From Anticarsia gemmatalis (lineage: Eukaryota; Arthropoda; Insecta; Lepidoptera; Erebidae), in contig NC_134747.1 in NCBI RefSeq assembly GCF_050436995.1, forward strand, positions 2,735,501 to 2,799,500: a stretch of DNA of 64,000 bases. Direction: 5' to 3'. Of the stretch, positions 9,466 through 22,431 are shown piece by piece (within the stretch, counting starts at the first letter, position 1; each line of letters starts with the position of its first letter). The notes under the pieces are model-generated. The model was not told where the DNA came from and did no database searches. It was given only the letters and a program-made list of their open reading frames with translations. A program made the position numbers and the translations under genes.

Positions 9466-12400
9466 AACTTAAAACTACGCTGTACAAATAATACAAAATT
9501 CCTAATGAGATGAGAATATTAAAATTAACAACACTTTATTTGCTGTCTGACATTTCCCGAATCCAGTGTGCCCGAATTTTGTATTTTTTGTACTTACATA
9601 CCACAATGGTTGAAAAACGAATTACTACCCACAAACTTAAATAGTAGACAGTAGATAAAAGATACCAACAGAATTAAATTAAAGAAAGATATTTGCTCGC
9701 AAAAAGAAAACAATAGTAATATAAAATGACTACCAGAAAAGAATATCAATAACACAAGTATCTATACTCAATTAAATCGATATAGAGTTGGGATTGAACA
9801 TGGACTTACGATTTATATGATCCACTTAACACATTAGTTCAAATCTGTTTGATTATGAGGAAAAATGAAGATTTTTATTAGTGAAAGAGATTCGATAATC
9901 AGTTGTAGCATTAAAGGTTACGTCTATGAATAAATTAACAAAGTTTATTCTTGCTTGAAATTAGTGTAGTAGTATTAAAAAACTAAAAATATTGCCGATG
10001 CAGATCAAAGTAGATTCACACGTAACAAAACTGTTCATGAAAATTTAAAACTTATTCAACGAAAACGAATATTTCAGCTATAAGCCAATATTCATTCGAA
10101 TGTGGACAGTACAGCAAAAAAACTAGCAGAGCAAATTCCAATATTTTCCCTCGCACTCACATACTCGAAAATGTTCAATGAAAAATCATTGACCTGCGAG
10201 AAATTCCGGGGAACACGTCAAATCATTTCAGAATTTTGACACATGACATCGAAACAAATGCTCTTATAATGTTTTATTTCTAGTTTGTCACGAGACAACA
10301 CTCAAATATGATCGCGAAGACAAAAGTACTATCACTTTTGATAGACATTTCGTTGAGATCTTTCAGTAAAACTGTCCATTTGTTTTAGAAACATAATGAG
10401 GTCGCGAAAGTATTTGGAGCAGTTTCTGAAATTGTTAACGAGAATTACTGTGTAGCAGATGACACGATTCAAGATAATACTATAAATCATTACAGTAATA
10501 ATGATTCTAGAAATATAAATAATATTCTTCTCGATTTTCTGTACAAACCCAATCAAGTGAACGAAATAATATTTAACGTACATATTACACTAATACACGA
10601 CATCAAAGTTAAACATTCTGATTTGCGCTTTAATTCGCAGTTTGTTTGTGTAATAAAAGTAACTTCCGAACGGTTTGGACCGTTTTCAATGATACATCAA
10701 AGTCTATACTGGATGCAAATAGATCGGGCCCAAATTTCCGGACGAATCTTTGGATAAATTGGAGACGTTTTCCGTCATATTAACAGTTTCTGAATTAATA
10801 AGCAGACTTAGCGCTAAAGTATTTTTAAGGTGAGCAGAATCGAATCGATTAATTTGTTACGGATGGTTCGTGATGGAATGCTTTTAGAATATTGAAAATG
10901 TAAATTTGAATAAACATTATCGTAGGAGCAAATGTTTTTGTGCAAATCGAGACACCTAAAGAGATTTGTAAACAAACGACCGGTGATTCCGGTGGTAATT
11001 TTGCTCAACGTCCAAGTTCACACGTTCTGCGTGTATTTATTTTATATACGTCGTCGTAATGTACCCGTTGACATTTTCTTTATTGATATGCTATTCTTAC
11101 GAGACTATTATATGTGTGTGACCTACAAAGACGTCTATGGTCACTCGACGTCCTTGTTGACATTGGACCTACTATTACATTCGTTACAATAATGACAGGT
11201 GAATAGTATGATAACTATCTATCATTTGTCTACAGACCCTACTTAACTACGTCGCCTTTGCCAGACAGTACTTAGTTAATACCGTTAATTACACTTTCTT
11301 CCTCAGGGCTTTTACAGGCATCAGTATTTACGATTATTAGTTTCTGAAACCTATTATTCTCTAAACAATTAAAACTTTGTTTATAAAGCGACGCTTTTCT
11401 TCACAATCGCGTGAGTAAACCCACTAAACATATCAACGTTAAAACTAAAACTATTATCTTGTAACAATACGAAGTTTTCCTCTAAATACCTACATTCGTT
11501 GCGCAGTTAACTGTCCGGACAGGCATGCTTTTATATATAGATTAATTATCACAACATTAACAAAAGCGTGGAGCAATCCAAACCATTAGTGTTTCAAGAT
11601 AATAATGGGGATAGCAGCTGTATAGCTCACAAATTATATTATAAATCTCCCGAACAATTCCGAATTAACTATTGCTTGGCAACGTGGCCGCATTTAAAAA
11701 AAATATAAAGACCGATGCTGTAACAAAAGGTTTGAGGACAGAAGAATGTATTTTTTTTTCAACGAAAATAAAATACGGAAAGTTCGTCGTCGGCCAACTA
11801 TCTGTCGTGGTCTAGTCGGATGTGCGTCTAAAATAGCCCGAGTTTCTAGTTCGGCTATACAAGTCAAAGCGACAATCGTTAGGTATGCATTAGTATTATT
11901 TAGATCGTCTTGTCAGTTTGCCGCTCGTGGTCCGATTGTTATTTATAGATAGTCTAATGAATTCGATTGTACGAGTACATGTGGCTTGGCCGTATCTCGT
12001 TCGTTTCCGTCATCATTTTTTTGTCCATCGCGCAAGAAGTTAACGATGTAACCAAACTCTTCGCTACTAGATAATCGATGTCTGACTTTTGTACAGACAG
12101 AATTGATTTGCAATTTAAATACACGCATAGGCGATGGCTAAAGGCTTACTGCTACGTAATTTCAACACAAATGCGAGACGTTGCACCAACAATGTATTAA
12201 TTAAGCAAAATTCTTGTAGAACTGTGTGAACGGATGCCGTAGAAATAAACAATCAGACAGAAATTGAAGCGGCTGGAGCACAAGGCGAAAGTAAAATGAT
12301 AGCTTTTCCAGTTCCAGTGATAACAAAAAGTGAATACACTGTGAACGAGAATAGAAACGAAGCACATGTGGAGAAAAATTATCTTCGTCCGTAATAAGGC

Positions 12401-15350
12401 GAGGAGTGCGCAATTGAGTTGCGTATGATTATTTTTTATACTAATGAATTAAGACCAGATGAAATAGGAACGGAAATAGTTCTTTGCCTATACGCACTTG
12501 CTCAGGATTAATATTTTGTACTTCGCAGAAACGTGGAACATTGTTAGTTTGATAGTCTAGTTTGATTATCCGAATATACACCTGGCATCATTATTTAGTA
12601 CTCGCAACGTCTCTTTAGCGTCGTAGACTATTCGCTTTAATTTTATGGTATCTCCCGTCGGAAGTAATCGAGCATATAATTTACGAGAATTTTTGTCAAC
12701 ACAAAAACAATTTTTCTAACAAGTATAAATGTTTGGACGCGTAATATTCGTTTTTGTCATAACTTGTATTGTTTTATCAATAAAACTTCTTAGAATTAAT
12801 TGTTGCAAATTGCATTTTCGTGAATATTTTATTAGAATTTACTATTTCAACTGAGCAATGCAGATTGCTGTAAACAATTGCAAGAAATCTCGTGATTTTA
12901 CTGCCCTGGAAAAAAAGAATAGAAATAATTTGGCATTAAGCCGACACAAAAATTACTTGAGCAACGGACAGAATTAAAATAATATGACATCGTCGACAAA
13001 GGCCACAGCACAGAGTATAAAACAATAGAAAATATGTATATTTTTTATTTTGTTTTCAATTACTGTAGCTTAAAACCCAATTTTGTAAATGGAATACGAA
13101 CGTGAAATGAAAACGAAATTGAATTATCCGTCAGTTGGAGTAGACATGTTTGAGTTTGGAATCAAAATTATTCAAATAAGAATTGGCGCGCAACGAGACG
13201 GTGCTAAAGTTTGGTATCGCAATTAATTCGATTATTTATTGGGACGTAGCATTTGTAAACCCTTAGTCGGGGATTTTCTACGATCCTTATTAAGTCTGGA
13301 GTACAAATTTGAACCGACCCCGCGGAGATATAGCGTTAATATTTTATGAACTAAACTTTTGGGCTCACGGTTGAATATTCTATTGCTGTCATTATACATT
13401 GATGTTTTGGGGTTTGGAAAAAAACACATCTACGATTCGTGTCATCGTTTGTTGACTTGAGGTGGATTACGATGTTAACTTGCAAGAAATTGTGAAAACA
13501 GGAAAATGTTCGTGGCTTATTAAACAAGGATTTGTAATTTTCTGTCGGAAAAATCTGTTGCGGAAAATAAATAAGAAAATGCTTGCAATTTTTCCTTTAT
13601 AAAATGTTTAATTGGAATGCGATAAAAACTTTGTATTGAGCTTAATTGCAGAGGAAACTTGTTATTTTAACAGCATAGTAAAAAAAACATACTCACTTTG
13701 TATAAATCAACGAGAAAAAATAAATCCGTACAGCCGGTGTTCAGTCACACTGAATTCTCTAAAACCACAGTACAATTTCAACAAATTAACGAACGCCACA
13801 CATCAACTGAACATTAACAATAGCGAAACGCGATATCAACGGTCTTTTCTTAGAAAATTGCGATTTTAAAACGTACGTAATATTTTCGCGGGAAACATAG
13901 AGCGCGCGACAACGTCCCACCCACACGACGGTTGTAACACGACTGAGCGAAAATCATGAGTTCACCTGCAATGCGTGCGCTGATCGGTGGCGTTAGAGAG
14001 AGAGGGGTATATCGGTATTGTATGTAACGTAGAGTAGGATGCACGATACACGTGCTTCCGTACCTCCCAAGGGGGGTGAAGCGGTTTTTGAGGAAAGGGG
14101 CGCGTCAGTTATAAAGCTGCGAATGAATAGGACGTATTTTGCATTATGAAAGCCAGGACAATAGGCTGAATTATAACTTTTGTTCGTGAGGAAAGTCGAT
14201 GTGACATTTTCGTTGTTACTATCTCGTTAAGTTAATGAAGTTAATGTCTTTTTATGTTAATGGATGAACGTTTACAATTAAAATATCTGTGTTAAGGTTA
14301 AAAGGAAAATTTTGATGAAAATCGACGATGAGGAAATTTTTTATGAAGAATCGTAATTTGCGTAGGTTTAACCCGTAACTGAAAAATAGCAGCATGTAGT
14401 GAAATTACTCAAATAAATATAATTTTCTTCGAAAGAATTGTGTTTGCGCTAGAAAACGGTTCGAATTTTCGTGGTCTCTTTAAATATAGGTCAATCGAAA
14501 TTAATGACGTGATTTGGATTTCACAATAGATTGCAATTGTTTAAGTCAACTGATTATAAATTTGAATAATGTGGTGCCTTCAGAAATTAAAATTAACAGT
14601 GTAATAAATTAGCTACTTATTTTCAAACAATTTATACGTTATTGTTTAAATTTAATATATTTTTACAATCTAAATTTAAATTAAGAATGCGATGTTGTTA
14701 GCTATAGTCAAATAACATGGACAAACAACAAAAAAATGTATTCTTTGTGTTTTATTTTAAAATTCAAGGATTTTAAGCTGATAGTGTGTAATGTGAAAAA
14801 AATTTCAGTGTACATATGTTATATAAAAATATTACATGTATTTATTTAATTTATTTACTTTTCTAGCATAGGTAATTCCTAAAAAGCTATGAATATTTTT
14901 TTTATTGCAAGCAGCTACTAATTTTCATTAATAATTTTCTTTAATATTTATAATTATTAGAACGTCAAGATAAAAATTTAAAACATCTATAATTAAATCG
15001 CAATATCAAAGGAATTATTCATTAAATTCAGTTGTCTTCAAAGTGTGAGGCAGACGGTTTCATTTGTAGATTTTATCGTTATGTTTAGGGTGTATCGGGC
15101 CTTGGTTACAAAGAGAATCGATCTAGGTAAAGCTGTTTATGTCTAGATTCTAACACTAGTCTATACAACTTAGGCAAGTGCTAACACGCGACGTGAAAAT
15201 TAATACTTTGGAAGAATCTTGCATGTCAAATAGAATAGGTTCAGTGATACGAATAAAGAATAGTATCAATAGAGCGCTTCTGTACATAGTTTTTGAAGTA
15301 TCAGGTCGGGGAAAAAGTCTTTTCGCATTATAGTACGTATGAACTTGTTA
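9466..15350. other. Long repeat-poor tract
   Basis: Nearly 5.9 kb without a recognisable SINE, Helitron or TIR element, the longest such tract in the window. Frames are short and none shows a known domain. The only compositional anomaly is the CpG-dense patch at 13874-14115. It may hold regulatory sequence or an unrecognised first exon; this cannot be settled by reading alone. Confidence 0.5.
13874..14115. promoter_or_regulatory. CpG-dense patch, candidate promoter or enhancer
   Basis: CG dinucleotides are concentrated here (GAGCGCGCGACAACG, GCGTGCGCTGATCGG, GGGGCGCGTCAGTT), unlike the surrounding AT-rich DNA. TCAGT at 14105-14109 matches the arthropod initiator core, but there is no TATA box upstream at the proper distance and no DPE at the expected offset. 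No long frame follows it. Confidence 0.3.
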
Positions 15351-15536
15351 TGGTGAATTCGAATCCTATCTGGGACAAACATTTGTGTGATGAGCACCAA
15401 TATTTGTAGCTTGGTCGTTAATTTATTTACCTATGTATGTATTTAGAAGTTTATAAGTATTTTTATCATTTATTTGGTTATCATAGTACAAGCTCTGCTA
15501 AGTTTGTAAAAAAAATACCGTGTGTGAGTTGTCCAA
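15351..15536 (+). mobile_element. tRNA-derived SINE, family tS-A, 5' truncated
   Basis: It retains a B-box remnant (GAATTCGAATCC) followed by TGTGTGATGAGCAC, ATAGTACAAGCTCTGC and CCGTGTGTGAGTTGTCC. These match the body of the complete copy at 53367-53640. The A box is missing. Confidence 0.75.
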
Positions 15537-15817
15537 AATTGTTAATTCAAATATAAGGACCTTTTGTATTAAAGAGACACCTTGCTAGAATATTCATCTG
15601 AAACTGAACAATCCTCGTTTAGATCAAATCCCACGCAAACAAGCGTCAGTTAAAGCTAGACTAAGTAACAAGCTCATTACCAAGAGCTCATAGTTCAAGG
15701 TCACCTTACAAAACGTACGAGCGAATGACGCAACAGTTACAGAGAATCATTGTTAGATTGTTACGTTGCTGACCTAATGTAACGTAAGTGGTACTACTTG
15801 AATGTATATTTACTTTT

Positions 15818-16087
15818 AATCTAATGTATGTATGAGGCGCTCATTGCCAGTTACGCTCACCCGTCGGTTAACTATCGGTGGGTTAAGCAAACCTTCGCGC
15901 GGTTAATCTATAGATGGGTGACCGCGTAGTGACATTTGAACAGAGCGCGTCCGTGCTTCGGAGGGCACGTAAATAGTCGGCCTCGGTTGTTGTCTATAAA
16001 GATAACAGTCGTTAAGCCGTGTAAAAGGCCTTTCAACTTGGCACTAGGTTGACCACTAACCATACGACATAATAGAAGAATCTAATG
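15818..16087 (+). mobile_element. 5S rRNA-derived SINE (short-body type)
   Basis: The element runs from about 15836 to 16080. The 5S-like segments are GGGTTAAGCAAACC and ATAGATGGGTGACCGC, followed by GTGCTTCGGAGGGCACGT and a tail ending CATACGACATAATAGAAGAA. An exact 9-bp repeat AATCTAATG (15818-15826 and 16079-16087) marks the probable target-site duplication. Confidence 0.85.
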
Positions 16088-16099
16088 AATACATATTTC

Positions 16100-16275
16100 A
16101 CGGCTGCTGTGGCTCAATGGTAAGAGGTTGTTTGGGTCTGATTGTATTTTGTAACGTTTGTATGTTTGTAAAAGTGAGAGTTGTTACTTAAAAAAAACAC
16201 ATTTATTTGTGGTCTAATCACGGGCACTAGTAGGTACTATTTGCAAATCAGCCTTTAGCCCCTTCTCTGAGTAGT
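16100..16275 (+). mobile_element. tRNA-derived SINE fragment
   Basis: TGGCTCAATGGTAAGAGG at the start resembles a tRNA A box (TRGYNNARNNG). The stretch TTGTATGTTTGTAAAAGT downstream also occurs in the SINE at 28062. The B box is not clear. It directly follows the preceding 5S-SINE. Confidence 0.45.
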
Positions 16276-16486
16276 TACGTCTAAAATGTTTAAAATGAAA
16301 TAGGTACTTACAGAAACCGGCAGGGCACACTTGCGTGTATTTGGGGAAAACCGTCAAGTAATTTTTCTTACCTGTAAGGAAAAAGAAGAATAATGTATTA
16401 TGTACGTATGACGCAAGAGAGGGTTTTCAAACGACTTGTTACTTCTTTATGGCTAAGAATCGATTATAGACTCATACTAAGAATCA

Positions 16487-16640
16487 ATCACCAGTCTTAC
16501 CGAGGGGTATTGTGTTATAACTCAGGTTGTGGAGGTCAGAAAGGCTGTCGTTCCATGTAAAATACTGGTATTCAGCTACTTCTGGAATGACTAGAAGCCG
16601 ACTCTAACATAGTTGGGAGAAAGGTTAGGCTGATTATGAC
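16487..16640 (+). mobile_element. 5S-SINE, long-body type, 5' truncated
   Basis: It matches the 3' body of 25095-25446: ACCAGTCTTACCGAGGGGTA, GGTTGTGGAGGTCAG, TCCATGTAAAATACTGGTAT and AGAAGCCGACTC then AACATAGTTGG. The 5S-like head is absent, as in 5'-truncated retroposition. Confidence 0.75.
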
Positions 16641-17029
16641 TAGAAATCAATCTTTACAAGCCACGGACACAAAGTACAACCGGATCGGAAACAACTATGT
16701 GTGGATTGCAAAATTTATCACGCAAATATTCTAGTTCTTAGTGCAGGAGTTTCACAAAAATATATCTTAAGGAAGTAATTTAATTTTGGTTGTTTGTATC
16801 TTCCGCCAAAGATTTAATTTAATTCACCTTTTCATCAGCTGTTTGAAGTAAACACAGTCGTCATGCAAAAAATCACAATTTACAATTCATTTTAATAACT
16901 TGCATTACTTCATTCTGTTATGATACATGTATTGAAAAGGAAAATGGCGTATTGATTGGGTATTTCCAATGACAACATGCAGTAGCCGATTAGTAATTTG
17001 ATGTGCAATTGTTTTTGTACCTATAATAA

Positions 17030-18173
17030 TCTGGGGGCACGGAAGTGCCCCCGCAAGTCGAGCAAAAAAAATGCGGCACGGCCGTAACATCCTTTTCTCG
17101 AAGCAATTCGGGCTATTTTTGACACCCCTATAATTTCGTTGTGGATAAAACAAGAAGCCTGGATTTTCAGCAACTAATTAGTCATTGTATAAACACGATA
17201 TATTTAAAATTTCAGTCAATTTGAACCAGTGGTTTAAGAATGACAACTTGTTAAAATTTTGAATTTTGTCACTCACTGATTCACTGACTCACTGACTCAC
17301 CGATCATCAAAAGTCTAAGGTACTTCTAGCAGACTTAGAAGCTTAAAATTTTGAATACAAATAGGGTTTAGTGTCTTAATCATGGGAAAAATGTAATATT
17401 TTCTAATTTCGGTCCAGTTTTCTAAATACACCAACTGCAACAATAACTTTGTAATCCCATATAAATGTATAAGATTACAAGGTTACATTTGCAGTTAATG
17501 AATTATTATTACTGTAGAAAATAAAATAAATAGGTGTAAATAGGTACCTACTATATGAGGCATAACGGGAGGGGGTATAGGGTGTGTAAGGGTGTTTAGC
17601 CCATGAAACTGAACAACATTCCCATAGGAAAATATGTTGAATTATGGAAAAAAAAACGTCTTTCCATACAAATTGGACTTATGTTCGCTCTACAAAAAGA
17701 AGTGAGATGCCATCAAAAACATTCTGTAAAAACCTCAAGTCTCGCCGTAAAAAGTTGTGAGATCTATATAATACCAAGTCGATTAATCTATTTAGTCTCT
17801 ACTTAAAGGACCTTCTGTCTTAAGTTATTACGTATGTTATTATCATGCCAATTAAAAAAAATACCTTTAAAACAAATAGATCGACTTGGTCATCGCAAGA
17901 AAACACAAATTCGCCATTAACATTTCAGGAGCATTAACTTCTCGTCGTGCTGATTAGTGTGATACATACTAATAATTAAATCATGCGATGGCCAGGTCGG
18001 TCTATTTGTTTTAAAGGTATATTTTTTAATTGGCATGATAATAACATACGTAATAACTTAAGACAGAAGGTCCTTTAAGTAGAGACTAAATAGATTAATC
18101 GACTTGGTATTATATAGATCTCACAACTTTTTACGGCGAGACTTGAGGTTTTTACAGAATGTTTTTGATGGCA
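17030..18173 (-). mobile_element. HLE-P copy 2: foldback element with GC-rich terminal stem-loop
   Basis: A minus-strand, 1144-bp copy. The GC stem-loop (CTGGGGGCAC...) is at the left end, and the foldback 17707-18174 is at the right. The tandem ACTCACTG-like units near 17270-17300 are fewer than in copy 1. Flanks on the element strand are A on the foldback side and T on the stem-loop side, with no target-site duplication. It is collinear with copies 1 and 3 across the junction between foldback and body, so the two parts belong to one mobile unit. Confidence 0.8.
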
Positions 18174-18193
18174 TATATATTTGTATTACCTAC

Positions 18194-18338
18194 AGTAGCG
18201 CGATTCTCTAATTTAAAAAGCTACACAAAAATGTACGAAAATCTGATCAGCGCCTCTAGCGGGTGTTGTAGGACCTATTTTGCATTACACATTATATCTT
18301 GTTACTCGATTGTATCGACTGTAGAGAATCGCGCTATT
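18194..18338. mobile_element. TIR element (MITE), AGCGCGATTCTCTA type
   Basis: Perfect 15-bp inverted repeats, TAGCGCGATTCTCTA at 18196-18210 and its reverse complement at 18322-18336. The internal phrase AATCTGATCAGCGCCTCTAG recurs in diverged form at about 19745, in a longer relative. It lies 20 bp from HLE-P copy 2. Confidence 0.7.
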
Positions 18339-18501
18339 GATTTATACATAGAGTATATTACCAATATAAATAATTATTTGCGTTTTCGATACCGTTTGTA
18401 TTGTGAATTGTTTTTAGATTATTGTTCTCGCAAGAACTTTAGAAATATCCTGTAATATTTTCAGTCAATTCTGAACAAAAATGAAACTGGGTTGTGGAGG
18501 T

Positions 18502-18596
18502 GTATGCGGTCACCCATCTATGGAATGATCGCGCCTAGGGTTGCTTAACCCACAGATCGTTTACCGATCGGTGAGCGCAACGGGCTATGGGCGCTT
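18502..18596 (-). mobile_element. 5S-SINE head fragment
   Basis: Only the 5' part survives. On the minus strand it reads from GCGCCCATAGCCC through GGTTAAGCAACC to ATAGATGGGTGACCGCATA. The 3' body is missing. Confidence 0.75.
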
Positions 18597-19677
18597 CTAA
18601 TAGAACTATATACATAGTCAAATACTGGCCAAAAGCTATAAATAGAAGGTAGAACATTAATCAAAACACTGCACAATATTATCTTTATTTAATTTCCGGT
18701 ACGAGAAGGCAAAGTTTCAAACTATGAGCAGATACGAAACTATTGTAACAACTTTGCTAATCTACATTATAATATAATAATAACTGAAATTCCATAATTT
18801 CATATTAACTCCCACACGCTAAGATCGAAGATATTTTAGCAAAGACGCTTATTTAGAACAACAGGGCTATGTAAAATAAAGTAACATAAATCCTGAAGCA
18901 GTAAAGCAAAAAAAACTGCGAACGGCAGTCATTTACACTACCGCAAATGCAGTCTAAACAATGTAGCCTCTGAAATAACTCTAATTATATTATTTTAATA
19001 ATAATTATCTTTCTGCAGTCCCAAATATAATTACATGATACCACGTGGTCTAAACTGACCGAAGCAAATGGGCACCCTTTATGAATTCAAGTTGATAGGA
19101 GAGTAGTGAAATACGGTCGTGTATTAAAACACGGCAAAGTAATTACACTATGAAATAAGTTTTTTTCGTAATTTTAATGATTTTATTCGCAATAAACTAT
19201 AAACTTATACTGAAATAATTTTCTCTTTCTATATCTGTTCTAGCATGAAAGAACAAAAAAATCTAAAATCAGAATCATTAGAACACAAATATTCATACAA
19301 ATCAGATGTTTATTACTCAATCATGCCAAAGCTACAAAATGGATTCTGATGAAATTTGGTACACATACATTTGGTAAAATATGGCGAGCTTTCCATGTCG
19401 CGATTTTTTTCATAAAGTTATTGAAAAATATTCAAGGATAAACTATTAAAATCAATCAAATTCTACACAATCCAAAGAGAAAAGAACTCACTAACATACT
19501 CGTAATAATATTACTCAATAACACTACGACTACAATTCCATAGTATTTTGTCATCAGCAACAAGTACTATAATTGTAATATCCAGTCAAAACATCATTGT
19601 GTCAAACAATGCACAATAAAGTGATGATGTAGTTTTTATAACAATACATTTATTTAATAAAACATTATTATACAATT
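18597..19677. other. Unique AT-rich sequence
   Basis: At about 19325-19375, GGATTCTGATGAAATTTGGT resembles phrases inside decayed Lepidopteran Helitron-like repeats, but no ends can be placed. Otherwise nothing recognised. Confidence 0.4.
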
Positions 19678-20050
19678 GTAACGCGGTTCTCAACCACTGT
19701 CGATTATCAACAACTGGCTAGTTATCGAGAAATTTTGTTTGAAAATCTGATTAACGCCTCTAACGGACGCCATTAGAACTATTTTTACAGTACATTTTGA
19801 ATGTCAAATTCTCGATACTCGTTAATACCACCTGTACTGAATTCTCTACAGTCAGACATTGTTTTATTTCTTAGATTATACTGATTTACACGCAACGTCA
19901 AGGAAACAGTGTATTGTGTAGTGGCTATTAATTTGACTTATACTAGTTGTCAACTGAGGTACGTGATAAGCCCGCTGATCTATTTTCCATACAAAATTTA
20001 CCGATAGTTAGCCGGTAGTCGATAGTTGATAGTAGAGAATCGCTTCTATA
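19678..20050. mobile_element. TIR element with long (~75 bp) diverged terminal repeats
   Basis: The left end (ACGCGGTTCTC, GGCTAGTTATCG, AAATTTTGTTTGAAAAT) pairs with the reverse complement of the right end (GCGATTCTCTA, GGCTAACTATCGG, AAATTTTGTATGGAAAAT) over about 75 bp with many mismatches. It is a relative of 18194-18338. At 19945-19975 it contains TAGTTGTCAACTGAGGTACG, shared with the MITE at 49622-49766, so it may itself carry part of another element. Confidence 0.65.
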
Positions 20051-20109
20051 GGGTGGTTACGTAGAGTTCCACTGTCATTGGATTAGAACTTCAAATATAT
20101 CAGTAGAAA

Positions 20110-20268
20110 GGCGCTCATAGTTTAGCTAGGTTAAGCAACCTTAGCGCGGTCATTCCATAGATAGGTGAACGCATCGTGATATTTGAATGTCGTTTACGTG
20201 CTTCGGCACGTTAAAAGTAGGTCCGGTTGGTGTCAATTAATATAACAGTCGTGAAGTTGAAGTCTGTT
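20110..20268 (+). mobile_element. 5S-SINE, diverged
   Basis: GGTTAAGCAACC and ATAGATAGGTGAACGC are mutated versions of the 5S-like promoter segments. The start GGCGCTCATAG and the later GTGCTTCGGCACGT fit the family. Several small deletions suggest an old copy. Confidence 0.75.
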
Positions 20269-20821
20269 GTTTTTTTATTTCAGGAAAGACTGATACCCAG
20301 TGTTCGAACCCAAGACTAGTTACGCCAAAAAATAAGTCAATTTAAGCAGTATTTAGTTACGCGAGAGCTTTAGAGTTATACCATATTGATCTACTGTCAG
20401 TAAGACTACCCACAAAATTTTCAAAGCAACTTTAAACTGAATCCATCAAACGGTTACCAAGCAATTCTAGCCACTATCAAAACGCGAACAATTATTTTAA
20501 GTCATTTATTCGCGTCGAATATTCGTGCCAGTTCGGTAGTTGGCTACTAATCCATCAAGCTGCCGACATCGCGATAACATCAACTTGTAAATTGCTAGAG
20601 CATGTTTCATCGAGGGTCTTTGGAAGACTATATTTTGAAGACACCACTCAACTAAATGGAAGTGAATTGAATAGTTTGCTATTATCGTGTAGGGTAGTTG
20701 TGAAAATGTATCGTGCGACCTTTGTAGGTAAAAAGTTAAATTGATGTGTCATAACTGACCTACTTAGAAATGTTGTTTTTTGTATGGTTTGTGTAGGGTG
20801 AAAAAGCTTACTACCTACCAA
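20269..20821. other. Unique sequence, nothing recognised
   Basis: No repeat or exon signal was seen apart from short frames. Confidence 0.4.
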
Positions 20822-20940
20822 AAGCGCCGGTGTCATAGGATCGATTCCCACACCGAACAAACTTGCGTGATCTCTTAATGGGCACTTCGGATCTGGATGT
20901 CTTTGTGTGCAATATGTAAAGATGGCGAAGGAAAACGATA
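20822..20940 (+). mobile_element. tRNA-derived SINE, 5' part degraded
   Basis: A B-box-like GGATCGATTCC followed by CACACCGAACAAACTTGCGTG is the junction from tRNA head to body seen in other SINE heads here (7395, 28062). No clear A box. Confidence 0.5.
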
Positions 20941-22431
20941 TTCAGAAGTTCGGTTATCGAATAACTTATGCTATTGCCGGGTGTCTGTTTGCTTGAGTTT
21001 TCTTTTTCGGATATACACAAAATTAATTCAATATACCATAGAAAAATCGTACATGCCAAGTCTCTATATATAGTCCAACAACTTAGTAAGAAGCACGGAG
21101 GACTAAAAAAAACAGAATTTCAAACATGATTAACCAGCAGGCTCAAGCAGCTGACGTTGGCCCAATTGATACAGTTATTTTATTTCGGAAATACAAAACC
21201 AATATCAAGGTAAATCGCGCAAGCTAAAGCTCTCCACTAAGACTACAAAGCATTTGAATAATACATAAAACTGTATCATAACACTTAACATCACAATACT
21301 GTTAAAACAATTACTCGCTTCAAACGGGTCAAGGATTTACATTGTGTCGTCAATTTTTTCCCATTAATTTCGGTGGCCAAGGCTCTCGAGATTAATGAAT
21401 GCTTAAGAAAAGATATAGCCACGTTTCGAGATTTAGAATTAGTGTATAAATGCCTGTTTTTTTGTAGACGAAATAGCTGGTAGTAACATTGTGAAGGTCA
21501 GTTGTAAAGTCCACGTACAAGGTATCTAGATAATGAATAGAGGTACAATAATGTGTGGTTTACTGCCTGTTTACAAGTTGGGTAGAGATATGACTGAAAC
21601 TAAAATATTGATAAGATAAACATTACATATGCAAAGGTTGTAAATGGATTAGTCTATGTACTTTACGTTATAGGCCTTTATACTTTTTTGGACTATCAAT
21701 TGACGAGAAAAAAGAAGTGCCCTCCGCTACATAATAGTTACGTCAATAAAAATTTTCGATTGCCCCTGTTGGGAACCTATAGTCTACGTGTTTGGAGATA
21801 CAAAACAATTTGTCTCGCATGTGAATTAAATCTACTACTCTACGCGTAGTTGTAGCAATGTGGTGACTACCTGTGGTGACTAACTGCTACCCAGGGACAT
21901 CGTGAGATCGAAACAATGGGAGTGAATATTTTATGACATATTTTTATCCGAGAGAATATGTTGCAAATTAAATTATTAAAATTTTATTACGGAAGATGAT
22001 TAATGTAAAAAAATAAAATCCTCGTGTAAATTACCTTGTAATAACAACCTTAAGAGTCAAAAATATACTTTATCATTTTAACAAGTACAAAAAAAAGATT
22101 TGAAAATAATATGCGAAGAGTTTCACAACAATATCGTTATATTGTTTTATTCAATTGTAATTTCAGAAAAACATAATTAAGTTTTTGACCTTAAAGAATA
22201 ATAACTCGTAAAATATAAATTAAAATAACAAAATAATTGCGTTTGAAATAATACGAGGCTTATTATTTAACTGTTTGTAATTTTTATGTTTAAACTAGCT
22301 TGCGGCGACTATTACAATATTACTTAAAGAAAAATAATATATAATAGATACGTTCTTTTTCGTGGAGAGTGAAATATATGAATTTCAGCTTACTATTTTA
22401 GCGAAAACATATTTATTGTATAGGACCTACC
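20941..22431. other. Unique AT-rich sequence
   Basis: At 21858-21883 the unit TGTGGTGACTA occurs twice in near tandem. No gene, RNA or mobile element was recognised. Confidence 0.45.

Noticed and set aside
16905..17153. 82-codon minus-strand frame as a gene
   Set aside because: It spans the terminal hairpin of HLE-P copy 2 and its flank. The other copies do not keep a comparable frame beyond the shared bases.
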